Notes under the pieces: model-generated | The model's input: only the letters and a program-made list of their open reading frames with translations | Told to the model about the DNA's origin: nothing | The model's database searches: none | Shown: positions 11,895-24,311 of the stretch, piece by piece | How the letters are laid out: each line of letters starts with the position of its first letter | Position numbering within the stretch: position 1 is the first letter of the stretch | Made by a program: the position numbers and the translations under genes | Source: Tricholoma matsutake | Taxonomy: Eukaryota; Basidiomycota; Agaricomycetes; Agaricales; Tricholomataceae | DNA length: 64,000 nt | NCBI GenBank assembly: GCA_026075535.2 | Contig: AP026542.1 | Location: forward strand, 8,122,001 to 8,186,000 | Direction: 5' to 3'

Positions 11895-14861
11895 ATGGCT
11901 GAAGCTGTCCATCTCTGGATAGCTTCCTATCTCATCTCTATAGCCGAGCAGCATGGCGCAAACATGCCCTCCATTCCATACTTTCAAAGGGGCAAGAAAG
12001 TTCAGCTTATAGAAGTCAATAAACCATCATATCCCTTTCAATTTCAAACTAAACTTCATATCAGTGGTTGACTTATGGAAACAACAACGACGACTCCCTC
12101 CTGTGGGCCAAGATTTCTGATAAACAGCACGTCATCCCTATTCGTTTCAGTAATAAAGCTATTGCCGAGTACAACAGGTATATGCCATTGTACTGACGCT
12201 CTTGTCGCATACTCATTCTATCAAGGTTAAACATCCACAAGCGTATAACTCAACACAAGACCGCCGTAATAATCATCAAAAACTTCAAACCATTCTTCGC
12301 TCGTGTACCTCGCGGCGGCAACATGAAACTAAGCAGTCACTGTGTTTTGGCCATCGACTGTGATTCAGTTTCTCTGCTTGCGAGTTTTGATGAAGCTAGG
12401 TTCGGCAATCCAACAGAAGTGGAAACCAACAGTGATATACGCCTGTGGTCTGAAGGATTGAGGCAGGATGGAGGAGGCGGGTAAGCATGTTTCTATCTTC
12501 TCTACTCATACATACCCTTTACATGTTCTTAGGAACGTCCTCAAACAACGAAAGGATGCAAAAGCAGTTTTGGATCCTGTTCCACCAGCCGCCGTCTCAA
12601 TTCCTCCCAAAATACCCGTCACTGCCCCTGCGCCGAAAACGCGCAATCCACCTAGCAACGAGAAATCGTTGATCTCAAATGGACATCGCAAGACCAATCA
12701 GATTGATCTGTTGCGAAAGCATGAGCACCTCTTTCCCCGGGTGAGTCTCGTTTTTACGTGTCTAGAGCTTACACTCACCTTACGTAGTTCATAAAGGAGC
12801 AACCAAGGAGAATTCCTTCTTCCCTGGATGATGCCGGCATTGGCGCAATACCTGGTAAGTCACACTTTAGTCACTGATACTCCCTTCTGAATCCTTCACG
12901 TGATAAAGTACAACAAGATACAAACGATTGTCATACAGCGTGCAGCGACCCTTACGACGAACTGCAACAGCAAGAGACTCATGCCACTGAATCTCCTTGC
13001 GAACAGCGGAGAACTTTCCGTATGGGCCTTCTGCTTTGACTATGCGACAATCCTGATAAATATCACTTTTGCAGCCCACATCCCTGACACGTCCCATCAT
13101 TCACAAAAGATTCAAAGCAGGGAATCATCTCCAGGCATCCCTTTCACAGACTGGTCACCTTCACCTCCTCCTGCCCCCCGGAAACCATGCTCTCCACCTC
13201 CCGTTACTAGTTGGACCGTATCATTCACCCAGACTTCGTCTGTTCCCTCTTCTCAACCCGACGCTCCAACCCCAGCCCAAAGGCAGAAAGGCAGAATAGA
13301 GGCACTCCCTCCCTCTTCGCCACCACCAGAATTTGAGGTCATTGCTCACGAGACCGTGCTTCTTCCATCCCTGCCTAGTCATGACAGATACACAGTTATA
13401 CGCAAGGTTCTGCGTCCACCCCAACCGGCTCCGCCTAACCAGTCCGACTCTGGCCTCACCCAGATCTTGGTACCGAACTCAGACACGTCCCTTCCATACT
13501 CTCAGTCTCAACCTCAGTCTCACTCACTATCCCAGGAAGTGCCCGAAAGTTCACAGCCTGTTATTCTGTCGCAACTGTCAGCCCTCTCGAAGCCACGAAA
13601 GGACCTCGATGCTATCGACGCCTTTGTGAACAAGTCCGATAGTGCCAATGCAGGCGATGGCAGGGATGTAGCTGCTGGAAAGAGTTCACTGTCTTCTTTT
13701 TCTGGACGGTTCAATGAGGACGCCTCTTATGAGGGAGATTATTCATCTCTCGAACCTGCTAACGAACAGTCTCCTCGACGCAAAACTTATCAGAATGGAT
13801 GTATCTCGTCACCACATTCTACGTCTAGTCCTCATGGCAATAACAAAGGTCCTACAGGTGTGTCTATGATTCCCCAGCCTACTGTCACGCAGCAACAAGC
13901 TACAGAGATCCGTTCGGATAATATAGACGGTGATGACGCACCAGTTGTGTCTCAGGTCCAATATGACGCGGTACTAAACCATATGGCGATCGCCGTAACT
14001 CAGAAATGTGATGAAGACGATGCACAAATCCATCGTGAATTGTTTGGTCCTAGCTATGTATCGCAATCACGGGACTCCTCGCAGCGACACCCACCCGGAG
14101 AATACATCCCCGACCCTCCTACAAGTGATCAGGCTCGGGCAGATCCCAACTATTCACAATTGCCTTCGAGATCGCCGACAGGTGCTATCGCCGCCGACAA
14201 CACACAACTGACTCTAGTAGGCGATACTATCTTCAACCGAACGCCAGAAACTGGTATAAGCGTTGTGCAACACGATGCAAACGCGTGGAGCGCCCCCAGC
14301 TTTCTCAGACAATCTTCGAGCACCAATACAAAAACCAGTAGATCGACGTCTTCATCCACCGACGCTCTGCCACCCGCTTTGGGAAAATCAAAAGCTGCCA
14401 ACACGAATTCAGCCGAACGGGGTCTCAGAGCTTCTCTCAGTCGGAAGGCCTCCTTGACACGCAACCGGCTTCCTCGTGTTGATCAAAATCAGGACCCTAC
14501 AGCCCCTAGCGTACCTCTACATCCGAAGAAACTCGCACAAGCGCAGAAAACTCCGCTGGCACCGAGTCTGACGTCGTCGCAATCACGACCTAATAAACGC
14601 CGCAAGGATATTACCTCAGACACCGAGAGTATGCCAGAGTTGAGCCGTCCGCATGCAAAAAAGAGGAAGGTAGAACGGACAGCGCAAATGAAGGTTGGGA
14701 AAGTCGGCCAGACTACTGCAGAGAATGGGGAAGGAGAGAAGTTGAATGGCTTCTCTGCAAACCTAGATGGAATTGTGCTGGCTGAGCAGCGTCTGCCGTT
14801 GATTGACTGGTGGCGATTGAGAGATATAATGCTGAACACTGCTAGAGATCGGGAACGGTAG
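11895..14861 (+). CDS. Shelterin TPP1/Tpz1-like protein (ACD/Est3-type OB fold)
   Basis: Seven exons (11895-12014, 12065-12177, 12226-12480, 12533-12740, 12788-12854, 12909-13019, 13075-14861) give 886 aa with closed phases. The N-terminal ~150 residues match the TPP1/Est3 OB-fold pattern: a leading W-helix (VHLWIASYLISIAEQ), the strand pair LLWAKISDKQHVIPIRFS, then FKPFFARVPRGGN and HCVLAIDCDSVSLL. The long remainder is Ser/Pro-rich and disordered, with a basic Lys/Arg patch (NKRRKDI, AKKRKVERT) that could be a nuclear localisation signal. TPP1/Tpz1 links Pot1 to the rest of shelterin and recruits telomerase at chromosome ends. Assignment rests on recalled family pattern, so moderate. It is longer than most TPP1 proteins. 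Confidence 0.7.
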
Positions 14862-15317
14862 TAAGATATATGATACTTGGTTTCGACACGGAATTGGCTC
14901 GGCCCCAAATTTGAGATCTTTAAGTCATGGACCTTGCAATTGGATCCTTGGCTGAGGACAAGTTTTGTGGAATATGAAAGCCAAGATGACAAAGACATTG
15001 ACAAAGACTGTTACTTACATAAAGTTTGGGAGATGACAACTCTTGAGCATCAACCACGTCGACAACATACAAACGATGACCTCAAGGCCCTAAAACACGG
15101 TTCAAAACTCAACAATTACACGATATAATGTACATATACAGGACGTCCTTCAAAGGTTGACGATGGAGTGCAGCTTCTATCAACTACTTGTAACGATTAA
15201 GGAAGGCGAAGGAGGAAAACAATAAAAGAGGACATCAACACACCATCAACTAGGACAACCTTATCCTTTTCGCCCTGAACCATTCACCCGGATAGGAAAA
15301 AAGCATACGATCTTAGT
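14862..15317. other. Convergent intergenic region, no gene seen
   Basis: These 456 bp lie between the convergent stops of the TPP1-like and bZIP genes. Short frames here resemble nothing known; it probably holds 3' UTRs. Confidence 0.6.
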
Positions 15318-16180
15318 TTATTCGTTCTTTTGGCTAGAGGTAAGTTCTGCTGAATCAGGTTTCAGCTCTCCAGTACCCCCTTGATTCTTTGGTGCCTCGT
15401 CATGCGCACCGTTAGAGGCAGGAGCATTGATGCTAGTGCTGTTGTTACTTGGAGGTGGGGCGGTTGTAGGAACGGCGAGAGCGGGTGGCAGCAACGAAGC
15501 CTGGCTGAGAGCAGCTCGGAGAGCAGCATTCTCCACGCGCAATTGATCGACCAAAGTACGACACTCTTCCCAGCGTCTATTGGCCTCGTCAGCAGATGCG
15601 AGGGCAGCGTCCAGGAGCTGGGAACGCGATTCGAGTGCTTTGACATGTCTGATCGAGACATCAGATACTGAACCAGAAAAGGGAATGAAATTTGGTATGT
15701 CAATACTAACTGATCTCTACGTTCCCTGAACGCGCGCTGTGCCTTTCGGTTTTGTTCTGCTCGTTTACTGGAGCTGAGAGCTCTTCCTGAGGCAGCGGAT
15801 GTTGGTGACTGTTGTGACGGATCTTGGGATGGCTGAGGGGGGTTTGGAGGCATTCCACCAGGTGTGTAATCTGCATATGGATAGTGAGGAGGCATTGGGC
15901 CACCTTGCATGGAGTGAATCATAGCGTGTGGAGGGGGTAGATGATGTAGCATCTGCTGAGGAGGTGGAGGGGGGAGTTGTGGAGGTTGATCTGTAGGATT
16001 GTTTGAAGAGGGAGATTTACGCTTTCGAGTGTTGCGAGTCACTGGGTTTATAGAAGAGACCTCCTCGCGAAGACGCATTTGGCCTTGAATTTGATTTTGT
16101 TGTTGAACATTAGATTGCTGGGAAGAATTGTTTTGTTGCTGCTGTTGGTCGATGGGCGCATTCCCGCTGAAAGCCAGCAT
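15318..16180 (-). CDS. bZIP transcription factor, Yap/Pap1-type basic region
   Basis: Two exons (15711-16180, 15318-15648; intron 62 nt) give 266 aa. The start ATG at 16180 follows a GTG-led extension that a fungus would not use. Residues 1-135 are Gln- and Pro-rich with many His and Met, typical of an activation region. The basic region KRAEQNRKAQRAFRERRDQ (~140-157) has the N-x-x-A-Q-x-x-F-R core of the Yap/Pap1 family. The intron falls directly after it. The leucine zipper follows (HVKALESRSQLL..., VDQLRVENAALRAALSQ). The C terminus is short and lacks the Cys-rich oxidative-stress domain of Yap1, so it is a Yap-like factor of unknown target. Confidence 0.9.
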
Positions 16181-16540
16181 CGGTGCGATGTTTCTTTCTT
16201 CAGATGGCACACGTATTAGTAAGAGGCTGAGTAAGATGTCACGCTTGTGTCACACCGTCAACTTATTTTGTACTCCGTTCGTCCCCGGATGCTGTAGGAA
16301 AATAAGACCAAACACAGAACATCGATGAGACGGACGTTTGCAGGTCGCGGTAAGTACAGATTGGGACGACGACGGTTGGGATGTTGGTAGGGACCCGTTT
16401 GGTTAGGACGTTGGTCAAGGATATTCGTTATGTAGTTGCAATGTAAGATGCAAGCTATCGCGATCTCATTCTAGCTTGGCAGGCGTGAGAGCAACCTCGA
16501 GGCTTCGCTTCCTGCCTTTGCCTCGTTCTCCTTAGGCCTA
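16181..16540. promoter_or_regulatory. Divergent promoter region, bZIP / phosphatase copy 2
   Basis: These 360 bp separate divergent start codons at 16180 and 16541. I see no clear TATA box or E-box, only pyrimidine tracts near both starts. Confidence 0.4.
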
Positions 16541-18381
16541 ATGGCCACTCCTTCTCCAGATCCAACGGTTCCTCAGCCAGACATGTCTTCTCAAAAAACT
16601 TCTCTACGCCATAGACTTTTTTCAAATGGCAGAAAAGTATCAAGACAGGGTAAGGAACCTGCAGATCACAATCCCCATCATTCTGTGGAGAATTCTGCCA
16701 GCACCAGCAGTGAGCATATCTTCGTTTTCAATCCTTTTTCCTCCTCATGTTCACCATAACTACCCAGGCACTCTGACCACTGAACCACAGAACATGGCTA
16801 CTAATGGGCAGGCACAACTCCAACAGACGCCTACTTCTGCGCAGCCTCTTTCAGTGGCTGCAAGTGCAGTCCCTGCTGCTCTTCTCAGGCCAAAGGTAGA
16901 CGACAGGGAACAGGTCTCCCTCAATACCACCCTTACCGCAAACAATAGACGAGTCCCGTTTTATCGTCGCAAGGCTTCCAACAGATCATCAGCCTCAGAC
17001 GTTGCTCTTTCTCCTTCAACTTCCCCTTCTCTTATCAAGTCGAGGCGGGAATCTTCGCGTTCAAGACCCTCCTTCCTATCGCGCGTTGTGCACAGAGTAG
17101 TTCCATGTGTAAGCCCCGATCCCGACGTCGTCCACAACACCCATGACGACGACGCGTCAGAACCAAGGCGCTCGTTAGCTCTTCAGGAAATGTCATCCGT
17201 CCGTCCGGTAGGCCACGCCATGGACTTGAGTGCTCCAGGAAGTAGTCTAAGAAACCAGGGTACAATAGCTACTGACGCACAAGACGCTCTAGCATCTCCG
17301 TCATTGACCTTCCCACCCGTTACCATCCAAATTCAACCCCCTCCGTCACCCACAGACTCTGAGGTTATCGTGCCCCCACCACCAAGCGCTCATCTTCTTC
17401 CGGAAGATGAGACAGATGGGGTGACGTCCGGTGCTGTCCAACCTCCCGGATCCACTGGTGATCAACTGCTCAGATCCTCCTCCCACGAGTCCGAGGATTC
17501 GGATGGTACCAACTACACGGATGATGAAGCGGAGGATAGACATATGCTAGATGAGCAGGATGAAGAAGAGAGACTGATAAGGAACGGAGGTTCTGGTATT
17601 CCCATTGGATCCGTACGTCCACTAAAACCCTTCCTCTGTCCTATATTCTTACTCTCTTGTGGATATATACCACAGGATGGCATTCCAAAGCCATTATTGC
17701 CCCCAGCTTCTCCTGAACACGCTGGTCGAAAATGTCTGGTACTAGATCTGGACGAGACGCTTGTTCACAGTAGTTTCAAGGTACGTTCCAAGACAAAACT
17801 TTGCATGGATTTTGTTGTTGAAATTTTCAAGGCGATTCAACAAGCTGATTTCATCGTCCCCGTTGAAATCGAGTACCATTGGCATCATTTCCATGTTCTA
17901 AAACGACCAGGGGTCGACAACTTCTTAAAAAAGATGGGAGAGATATATGAGATTGTCATATTTACCGCCAGTCTTAGCAAGGTAGAGATGTTACTATTGG
18001 TGATCGTACCGTGTTAACCTCGTGGACAGTATGCCGACCCTGTCCTTGATAAGCTTGACATTCATCAAGTAGTGGCACATAGGCTATTCAGGGAGAGTTG
18101 TTATAGCCACAAGGGCAACTATGTCAAGGTAGTATGATTATCCATGTCGCTTTCTCTATCCTCACCCATTGTAGGATCTTTCTATGCTTGGCAGGCCGAT
18201 AGCAGACACTATTATTCTCGACAACTCGCCTGCATCCTACATCTTCCACCCGAATAATGCCGTTCCGGTTTCATCGTGGTTCAATGACCCTCACGATGCA
18301 GAGCTGACCGATCTCATTCCCTTTTTAGCTGACTTGACATCTGTACCAGACGTCAGGGGCATTCTGGATGGGGCACGATAA
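16541..18381 (+). CDS. NIF/CTD small phosphatase-like Ser/Thr phosphatase, copy 2
   Basis: Six exons (16541-16709, 16768-17612, 17676-17780, 17832-17981, 18030-18128, 18175-18381) give 524 aa. The last four exons have exactly the same lengths (105, 150, 99, 207 nt) and phases as copy 1, so the two are duplicates. The catalytic motif [12 protein letters not shown] places Asp362 and Asp364; [15 protein letters not shown] and [12 protein letters not shown] are also kept. The disordered N terminus is ~125 residues longer than in copy 1, yet retains the patches [16 protein letters not shown] and [12 protein letters not shown]. Donor 16709 was chosen over 16649 because it yields a normal 58 nt intron. 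Mg2+-dependent Ser/Thr dephosphorylation is expected; substrate unknown. Confidence 0.92.
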
Positions 18382-18925
18382 ACGCCATGATGTGTAACTG
18401 CCGTGCCGTTGTCGGAGGCGTATATCATGCTCGTTGAGCATACCTCTCCGAGCCACTGACCTGATGGGGGCAGCACACATTCTCGGTCCCCCCCCCCTTA
18501 AACATACCAACCTCGCAATATACCCGATGCAAGTCCTTCATACCCCGCCACACCCCACTTGTCCTGTGTACTAACAAAGAAGGATACGGAATTGTTCTGT
18601 TCAGTATACTGATGCTGCTGTCGGAAATGCTTGCATTGCTTAATGCACTCCAGACTCCTCACACTCTTTCTTCCATTCAACAAGTAATCTCTACATTGCA
18701 ACATCTACCAAGATCATTCCGTTCCGTCATTTCATAAAATTCAAACGCGGTATCCACGCGGTGGAATTGGGGGACTTTTGGGCAGTTTTCAATTATGGTT
18801 TTTACTGTACTTATTGCCCATTTTTACGACTCTTTACATTTACGACATGTACGACAGAGGAATTTAATTTACTCTGTGTAACGATCATGTGTTGGAGACC
18901 AAGTTGAACTTACATACTTACTACC
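18382..18925. other. Intergenic region, no gene seen
   Basis: This 544 bp gap includes the 3' side of phosphatase copy 2, a C10 homopolymer run near 18488 and the promoter of the dehydratase gene. No coding signal is visible. Confidence 0.5.
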
Positions 18926-19924
18926 ATGGCAATTTCAAGCAGCTCTTCGTCAGAGCGCTCCAGGAAAGGTCTGTTCAGTCTTTCCCGCTAGCTGTACTCC
19001 ATTTGAATTCCCTGCAGCTACTGCAAGCTTCGTGCCATACTACCTCGTCGCGTATAATATTCTATCAACAATTGGATGGGGATCTATCCTCGTCTCCACC
19101 ATCATCCATGTCTTCAATCTCGATGGCACGAACTTAACGACACCCCAGACTGCTTCTTCTACTATCTCAGGTTTCCTCAAATCTTCAGGACTCGTCAATG
19201 GGTCATTCGAGACTCGGCTACCAACGTGGCTGCAGCCGGTCTATCTCCGCTCCACATCGACGTTCGTACGGGTAGGCACACAGACTGCCTTCGTACAGAC
19301 ATTTGCATTACTGGAAGTGGTACATGCATTGTTGGGCTGGGTGAGAAGTCCATTACAGACGACTGCTATGCAAGTAGCGAGCAGGCTCTTTCTTGTCTGG
19401 GGTATAACTGAGCAATTCGAAAATGTGCGTTCTCGCGAAACATCCGTATCTACTCGTAATTCGTAATTATCTTCCATCTTTCTTATACAGGTTCGGACGA
19501 ATCCTTTATTCACCTCGATGGTCCTCGCGTGGTCCATGACAGAAGTAATCCGTTACTCATTCTATGCCTGCAACCTCCTAGGATTCGAGCCTTATATCCT
19601 TCTATACCTCCGATACACTACGTTTTATGTTCTATACCCCGTAGGCGCATCCTCAGAGGCCTTCCTTATCTTCGCCACGCTCCCCAAGTCGTCACCCATC
19701 CCAGGATGGCAGGCTTGGGTTCAAGGAATGTGGAAACCAGCAGACTACTTCCGAACTCTACTGTTTTGCATCTGGTGGCCTGGTATGTCCCACTTTTGCC
19801 GTCGGTTTGTTCCCAGTCACTTAATTTATGCCACACAGCTTTATATGTACTGTACACGTACATGATCGCACAAAGACGCAAAGTCTTGCGCAACTACACC
19901 TTGAAAGGCGCAAAGACGAATTGA
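18926..19924 (+). CDS. PHS1: Very-long-chain (3R)-3-hydroxyacyl-CoA dehydratase (PTPLA/HACD family)
   Basis: Four exons (18926-18968, 19018-19424, 19491-19782, 19839-19924) give 275 aa. Hydrophobic helices span most of the chain, as in the six-TM ER dehydratases. The family signature is clear: EQFENVRTNPLF, MTEVIRYSFYACNLLG, then LRYTTFYVLYPVGASSEAFL. The catalytic Tyr and Glu (Tyr of VLYP and the Glu seven residues on) are present. A basic C terminus (QRRKVLRNYTLKGAKTN) may act in ER retention. The enzyme removes water from 3-hydroxyacyl-CoA, the third step of very-long-chain fatty acid elongation, supplying ceramide synthesis. It is convergent with the protease gene; stops are only 63 bp apart. 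Confidence 0.95.
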
Positions 19925-19987
19925 GTACATCCTCGTTAGTCCAGGATCTCGTAGACTAGACATTATATTCCAAGAAAATTGCCTTGA

Positions 19988-21914
19988 CTAATTCACCCCG
20001 TTGTTGATACTAGCAGAAAAACCAATGCGTACCCCTGTTGAATAGTCATAGGTAGAATACCCTAGATTCGAGCTTAACCTACATTCAATGGGTTAAGTAG
20101 AGACTTACAGGACTTGAGAAACTCGTCCCCTGGAGAAGGCGGAGTTAACGTGAGTTGTGAGTTGGGAAAAAAGTACGTGCCTACAATGGCCAAATTCGAA
20201 GGAAATCCTTTTCCAAGAGAAAAAATGCCACCAACGCAATGCCTGGCAGTGCTTGCTTAGTGATAGTACGATTGATAGCGAATGCAAAACTGACTGAGAA
20301 TTGGCACTAGTTTTACCTGGAACAAAAAATATGATAACAGCTAAGAGACACAGAGACTCAGAAAAGACCAACCCAGGTTAAAATCAGACGGGTTTATGGA
20401 AAAACTCTGGCCACTGAACGACAAAGCAATGTTGGGCTTAGCCGAGCAAGGGTATGTGAAGCACTCTGATCACGGTCAAATTGCATTCCTTCTAGGACCC
20501 GAAGAACTTACCAGGTCCGTATTGAGGGGCGCGTTGGGCACCAGGAATCTGAGGGTATTTGTCACTGAGTCCCACCACATTCTCAACGCAGGGGAGACTT
20601 ACTAGCCCATATAGCCTCGAAGCAGCTTCATCCGGGATATATATAAATGTGGTACCCGTGTCGATTGCCTACATTTGATGTCAATAGTGAAGGCATACCC
20701 AAAATCCAAAACAACGCACGGCAACCAGATTCGTAGTAACCGAGACCGTGGAGTTAAGTACAAGCGCATCCATCGAAACAGACCAATATGTCTATGGCAA
20801 GTTCAAAATTTGGGCATCTAGCAAACAAACTGAATTCTACACTACCGTCGAATTTACTGGAACCCAAGAAATAGCCCCAGTCGTTTTGGCTGGATCATAA
20901 CAGCCAAAGCACACCTTTCAATGAAGGTATAAGATTGGGCAAAAGTGTTGACAGCAAACTAACCTCGGAACCTGTCGTCTGATTTCTTGCCAGATGAACA
21001 GAAAACAGGGGTGCAGCCAGTGCCCCCTTCGCAATCAACCTTTCGAAAAAGGGAGGTTGCTTTGACACTGCAATGGTGCCGAACGCCATGCCCAAGATCC
21101 CGTCATTCGGAAAACCGCCGAAGTCATCCGACGTCTGTGTAACGGCTCCGAATGCTTGCTCTTGCACACTTAGACCCCCGACAGATACAACATCTGACGC
21201 TAGGGTTCCGGAGGCATCACCAGTACCCTGTATATTAGATTCTCGCGATTGGCAACGCAGTTTGGTTTGACAGGTGAAAGCGTGACTGACATATGATATA
21301 GAAAATTCGTCTACCATATCTTTGTAAGTGGAGCTCCGACCAGCGTCGAGTTGGTTATTTGGACAATACAGACAGTTCACAGGTACCCAGAGATCGGCAG
21401 AGCCCGTGTCAACGTCGACCGTCAGCACTTGCGGCGGTGTCCCGATGTTGAGAGGGCCATAGTACAATATGTCGACGGAACCAGATATGAGATCTTTCAT
21501 AGGGATGACGCCTGTTCCGGGAATAATAGATGGGATAAGCGCTTCGGCGGCCGTAACCAGTGAAGCTACGTTGACTGCATTTTCGCTCAGCGTATCGGCG
21601 TTGGGATGAAGGTTCATGAGACCGTGATTAGGAGCAAGTCCGATGCCGGTACTAAGAAATTGTGTAGCATGCGCGTACTTCCCAAAGAGGTTATGCAGTT
21701 CTGCTTGCTGTAATGGTTAGTCGTAAATAACATTGTTCAATGACATGAACGCAAGACATACCGCAAAGGTCGGGTCAAATGTCCCTATATTGCTACTGTG
21801 GATGGAATGGGGTGACCGGCGGCTTAGAGGTATCGAATATCCAGCGTTAGGAGCAGATGCAGAAAAGGCGAGACAGATCGTTGAAAGCACTATTTGAAGC
21901 TCAAGAAATAACAT
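19988..21914 (-). CDS. Secreted pepsin-like aspartic protease (A1 family)
   Basis: Twelve small exons on the minus strand (21762-21914, 21291-21707, 20964-21227, 20846-20914, 20720-20791, 20603-20668, 20512-20548, 20373-20465, 20295-20316, 20181-20242, 20109-20129, 19988-20061) give 449 aa; every phase closes. A signal peptide (MLFLELQIVLSTICLAFSAS) and a propeptide come first. Active site one is VDTGSADLWVP, the flap lies around ASGTLASDVV, and active site two is AIDTGTTFIYIP; both catalytic Asp are intact. C-terminal landmarks are FTYPC, HCVGGIFSLGKGFPSNLAIV and the ending DEFLKSWYSTYDYSTG. The intron 20130-20180 uses a GC donor. It is likely an extracellular or vacuolar endopeptidase. Confidence 0.92.
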
Positions 21915-22262
21915 TCTGGGGTGAAGAAATCGATAGCCGGCGCTGAGGCTGACCGACGAGGTGGCAGATCTGAACCAGATACGTCTGGCATGTTCCGTGA
22001 GTCCTCGCACGAAAGACTGGGCTGGAAGCTGGTGTAGACCAACCAAACCGACTGAGCCGGGACAGAGAATCGAGGCATTGCACCAGTTGAGCAGACATAC
22101 TTATGTAAGTCTTACATAGAGGCATCAAGAATTACAGATATATTTAGCTATAGTAAGTACAAAAGTAGCTGGAACAGAAGTGCAACTACTGGGCCCTTAC
22201 AAGAAAAGTACGTATGCTAGCCAACACATGAGCATTGTGTGTCGCGCAGCATACAGTCCGAT
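21915..22262. other. Intergenic region, no gene seen
   Basis: These 348 bp hold the protease promoter and the 3' end of the small membrane protein gene. No conserved frame is seen. Confidence 0.5.
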
Positions 22263-22922
22263 CTATTCTCTTGTGGTGACGCAAGTTCCAATAAAGTCGG
22301 AGGGATCTGGAGCCATTTCAATGTAATCGATGCCTTTGTCATGAATGTAGGAAGGGGATTTTTTATGATCTCCTGTTACGACAGGATCCGAAAACGGGTC
22401 AAAAGGAGAAGAATAACGGCTGTCGTGAATCTTCGACAAAGGGGTAATAGGTAGGGAAAGTTTTCTGCCTTCAGGTTTAGCCACATAAGTTACCTGATCT
22501 GGCAAACTTGGCGCAATAGCCCTCGTATCATGATATGGATCAAGGTTATTGGTTGATATTTGCAAGGTAGAGTCCCCACCTCCTTTACCCAGGTTGTGCC
22601 ATTTGCCGTTGTGTTTTGTCCAGGGGAATGATATTCGTTTTCGAAGAGTGAAAAAGGCGACGGCAACGATAGTTAAGAACGCAAATACGCCCACAACACC
22701 GGCAACGATTGCAGCTGTATTCTTATTCTGATTTGAAGTAATCCAGGGTGGTGATGGGGAGATTGACCAAGTTGGGGAACCGGAAGGGATTGCAAATGTC
22801 TGCAAGGCAGAGGTTTTCATGGAGGAGCTGACGGTAGAAGAGGGTTGAGTTGTGGAAAGAGCTTGACCGTGACGGGCAAAATGGAGAGCAACTGCGAGCA
22901 CAAGAGTGGTAAAACGAAACAT
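22263..22922 (-). CDS. Small type I membrane protein with Ser/Thr-rich ectodomain
   Basis: A single exon encodes 219 aa. A signal peptide (residues 1-21) precedes a Ser/Thr/Pro-rich stalk to about residue 68. One TM helix follows (AAIVAGVVGVFAFLTIVAVA), then the stop-transfer LRKR and a ~120-residue polar cytosolic tail. This Mid2/Wsc-like layout is common in basidiomycetes and suits a cell-wall sensor or O-glycosylated surface protein, but there is no diagnostic domain. It is divergent from the GH16 gene with only 144 bp between start codons. Confidence 0.75.
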   Translation of the reverse strand: MFRFTTLVLAVALHFARHGQALSTTQPSSTVSSSMKTSALQTFAIPSGSPTWSISPSPPWITSNQNKNTAAIVAGVVGVFAFLTIVAVAFFTLRKRISFPWTKHNGKWHNLGKGGGDSTLQISTNNLDPYHDTRAIAPSLPDQVTYVAKPEGRKLSLPITPLSKIHDSRYSSPFDPFSDPVVTGDHKKSPSYIHDKGIDYIEMAPDPSDFIGTCVTTRE

Positions 22923-23066
22923 TGCAGGAAGAAATGGCAGTCAATTACATAAGTATATAAATAAATAGCCCCTATTCATCAGGCGCGTCTACTTCTACTA
23001 ACTTGTCAGCCTCATCCTCAGACTAAGAATGCTTTTCTTCCCTATCACTTGCTCTTATCCCCTAAA

Positions 23067-24311
23067 ATGCTTCTTCTCATCTACCCGTTAGGTCTCGTTC
23101 TTGTTCCTGCCCTTGTAACTCAAGCCTACTATCTTAGAGACTCCTTCAAGGGCCTAGATTTCTTCGACAACTGGATATGGGAAACTTTCGACGATCCAAC
23201 CCATGGACGCGTCAACTACGTCGATATGCCAATCGCCCAAGCTTCCAATCTGTCCTATGGTAGTATCTTCTCTCACCAGGTTCTATTATTGTTCTTATTC
23301 CCTACATTGCGTATGTTAGCCTCCGATGACACATTCGTAATGCGCGTTGATGCCAATAATACCGTACCGTCTACCGCACGAGGCCGCGATAGCGTCCGTA
23401 TCATCTCCAAGTCATCATATGGTGATTCCTTGCTGGTTTTGCAGTTAAAACACATGCCTGAAGGCTGTGCGACATGGCCTGCTTTTTGGACTTTGAGTGC
23501 AGCGGGTCCCTGGCCGAATGGTGGGGAGATTGATATCATTGAAGGTTGTTCGTCTCCTTCCCTTTCGACCTTGATCTACCGCTAATTTTACCGCTAATTT
23601 CTTCACAGGAGTAAATTTGAATACCCAGAATCTCGCCTCCTTGCATACGAGCTCCGATTGTGCCATGCCATCATCACCTCAACAGTGCGGGTACGGCTTC
23701 GTTTGCTCTCCTTGTGGTTGGTGTTTATGCTATTCTTAGCACACAAGTATCCTCGGACTGCGATGCAGCCAAGAACTTTAACCAAGGATGTGGCACGTCG
23801 TTCAAGAGTCCGTACTCTTATGGGACTGGCTTCAATACTCAAGGTGGTGGTTGGTTCGTCATGGAAAGGTCGAAGAACAAGGGGATCAGGATATGGTTTT
23901 GGTCTCGAAACGATCCCAACGTCCCTCCTGAGATCAAGGAACCTTTCGACACCATAGAACCTAACAGCAGCTGGGGAGATCCTGAAGCCCATTTTCCCGT
24001 TGAAACTTGTGACTACAACTCACACTTCAATGACCATCGTCTGATTTTTGACACAACTCTATGTGTGAGCCATTCGTTGTCGCATTTCCACCGTCATCTG
24101 AGGCCTTTAATTGTGTTCTTTAGGGTGATTGGGCAGGTACAGCGTTTCAAAACGCAGGATGTGGTAGCGGTTCGTGTCAAGACTGTAAGCTCCCAGTAAA
24201 ATATTACTTCTATTGATTTTTAGCCCCATTTTGTTCCCAGACGTCGATAACAATCCTGAAAGATTTGAAGATGCATATTGGGAAGTCGAAGGGCTTCACG
24301 TTCTGGTTTGA
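23067..24311 (+). CDS. Secreted glycoside hydrolase family 16 (endo-beta-glucanase/transglycosylase type)
   Basis: Six exons (23067-23259, 23320-23544, 23609-23690, 23740-24064, 24124-24184, 24241-24311) give 318 aa. The start at 23067 gives a clean signal peptide ending near VTQA. The GH16 core shows the WETFDDPTHGRVNYVD segment, WPAFWTLS and the catalytic GEIDIIEG, where the two Glu act as nucleophile and acid/base. Later motifs FVMERS, IRIWFWSR and the Cys pattern GDWAGTAFQNAGCGSGSC fit fungal GH16 of the laminarinase/mixed-glucanase group. It probably acts on beta-1,3/1,6-glucans in the wall or substrate. Several N-glycosylation sites are present and no GPI signal is seen. Confidence 0.93.

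Noticed and set aside
16650..16767. 118 nt first intron for phosphatase copy 2 (donor 16649)
   Set aside because: Donor 16709 keeps frame and gives a normal 58 nt intron.
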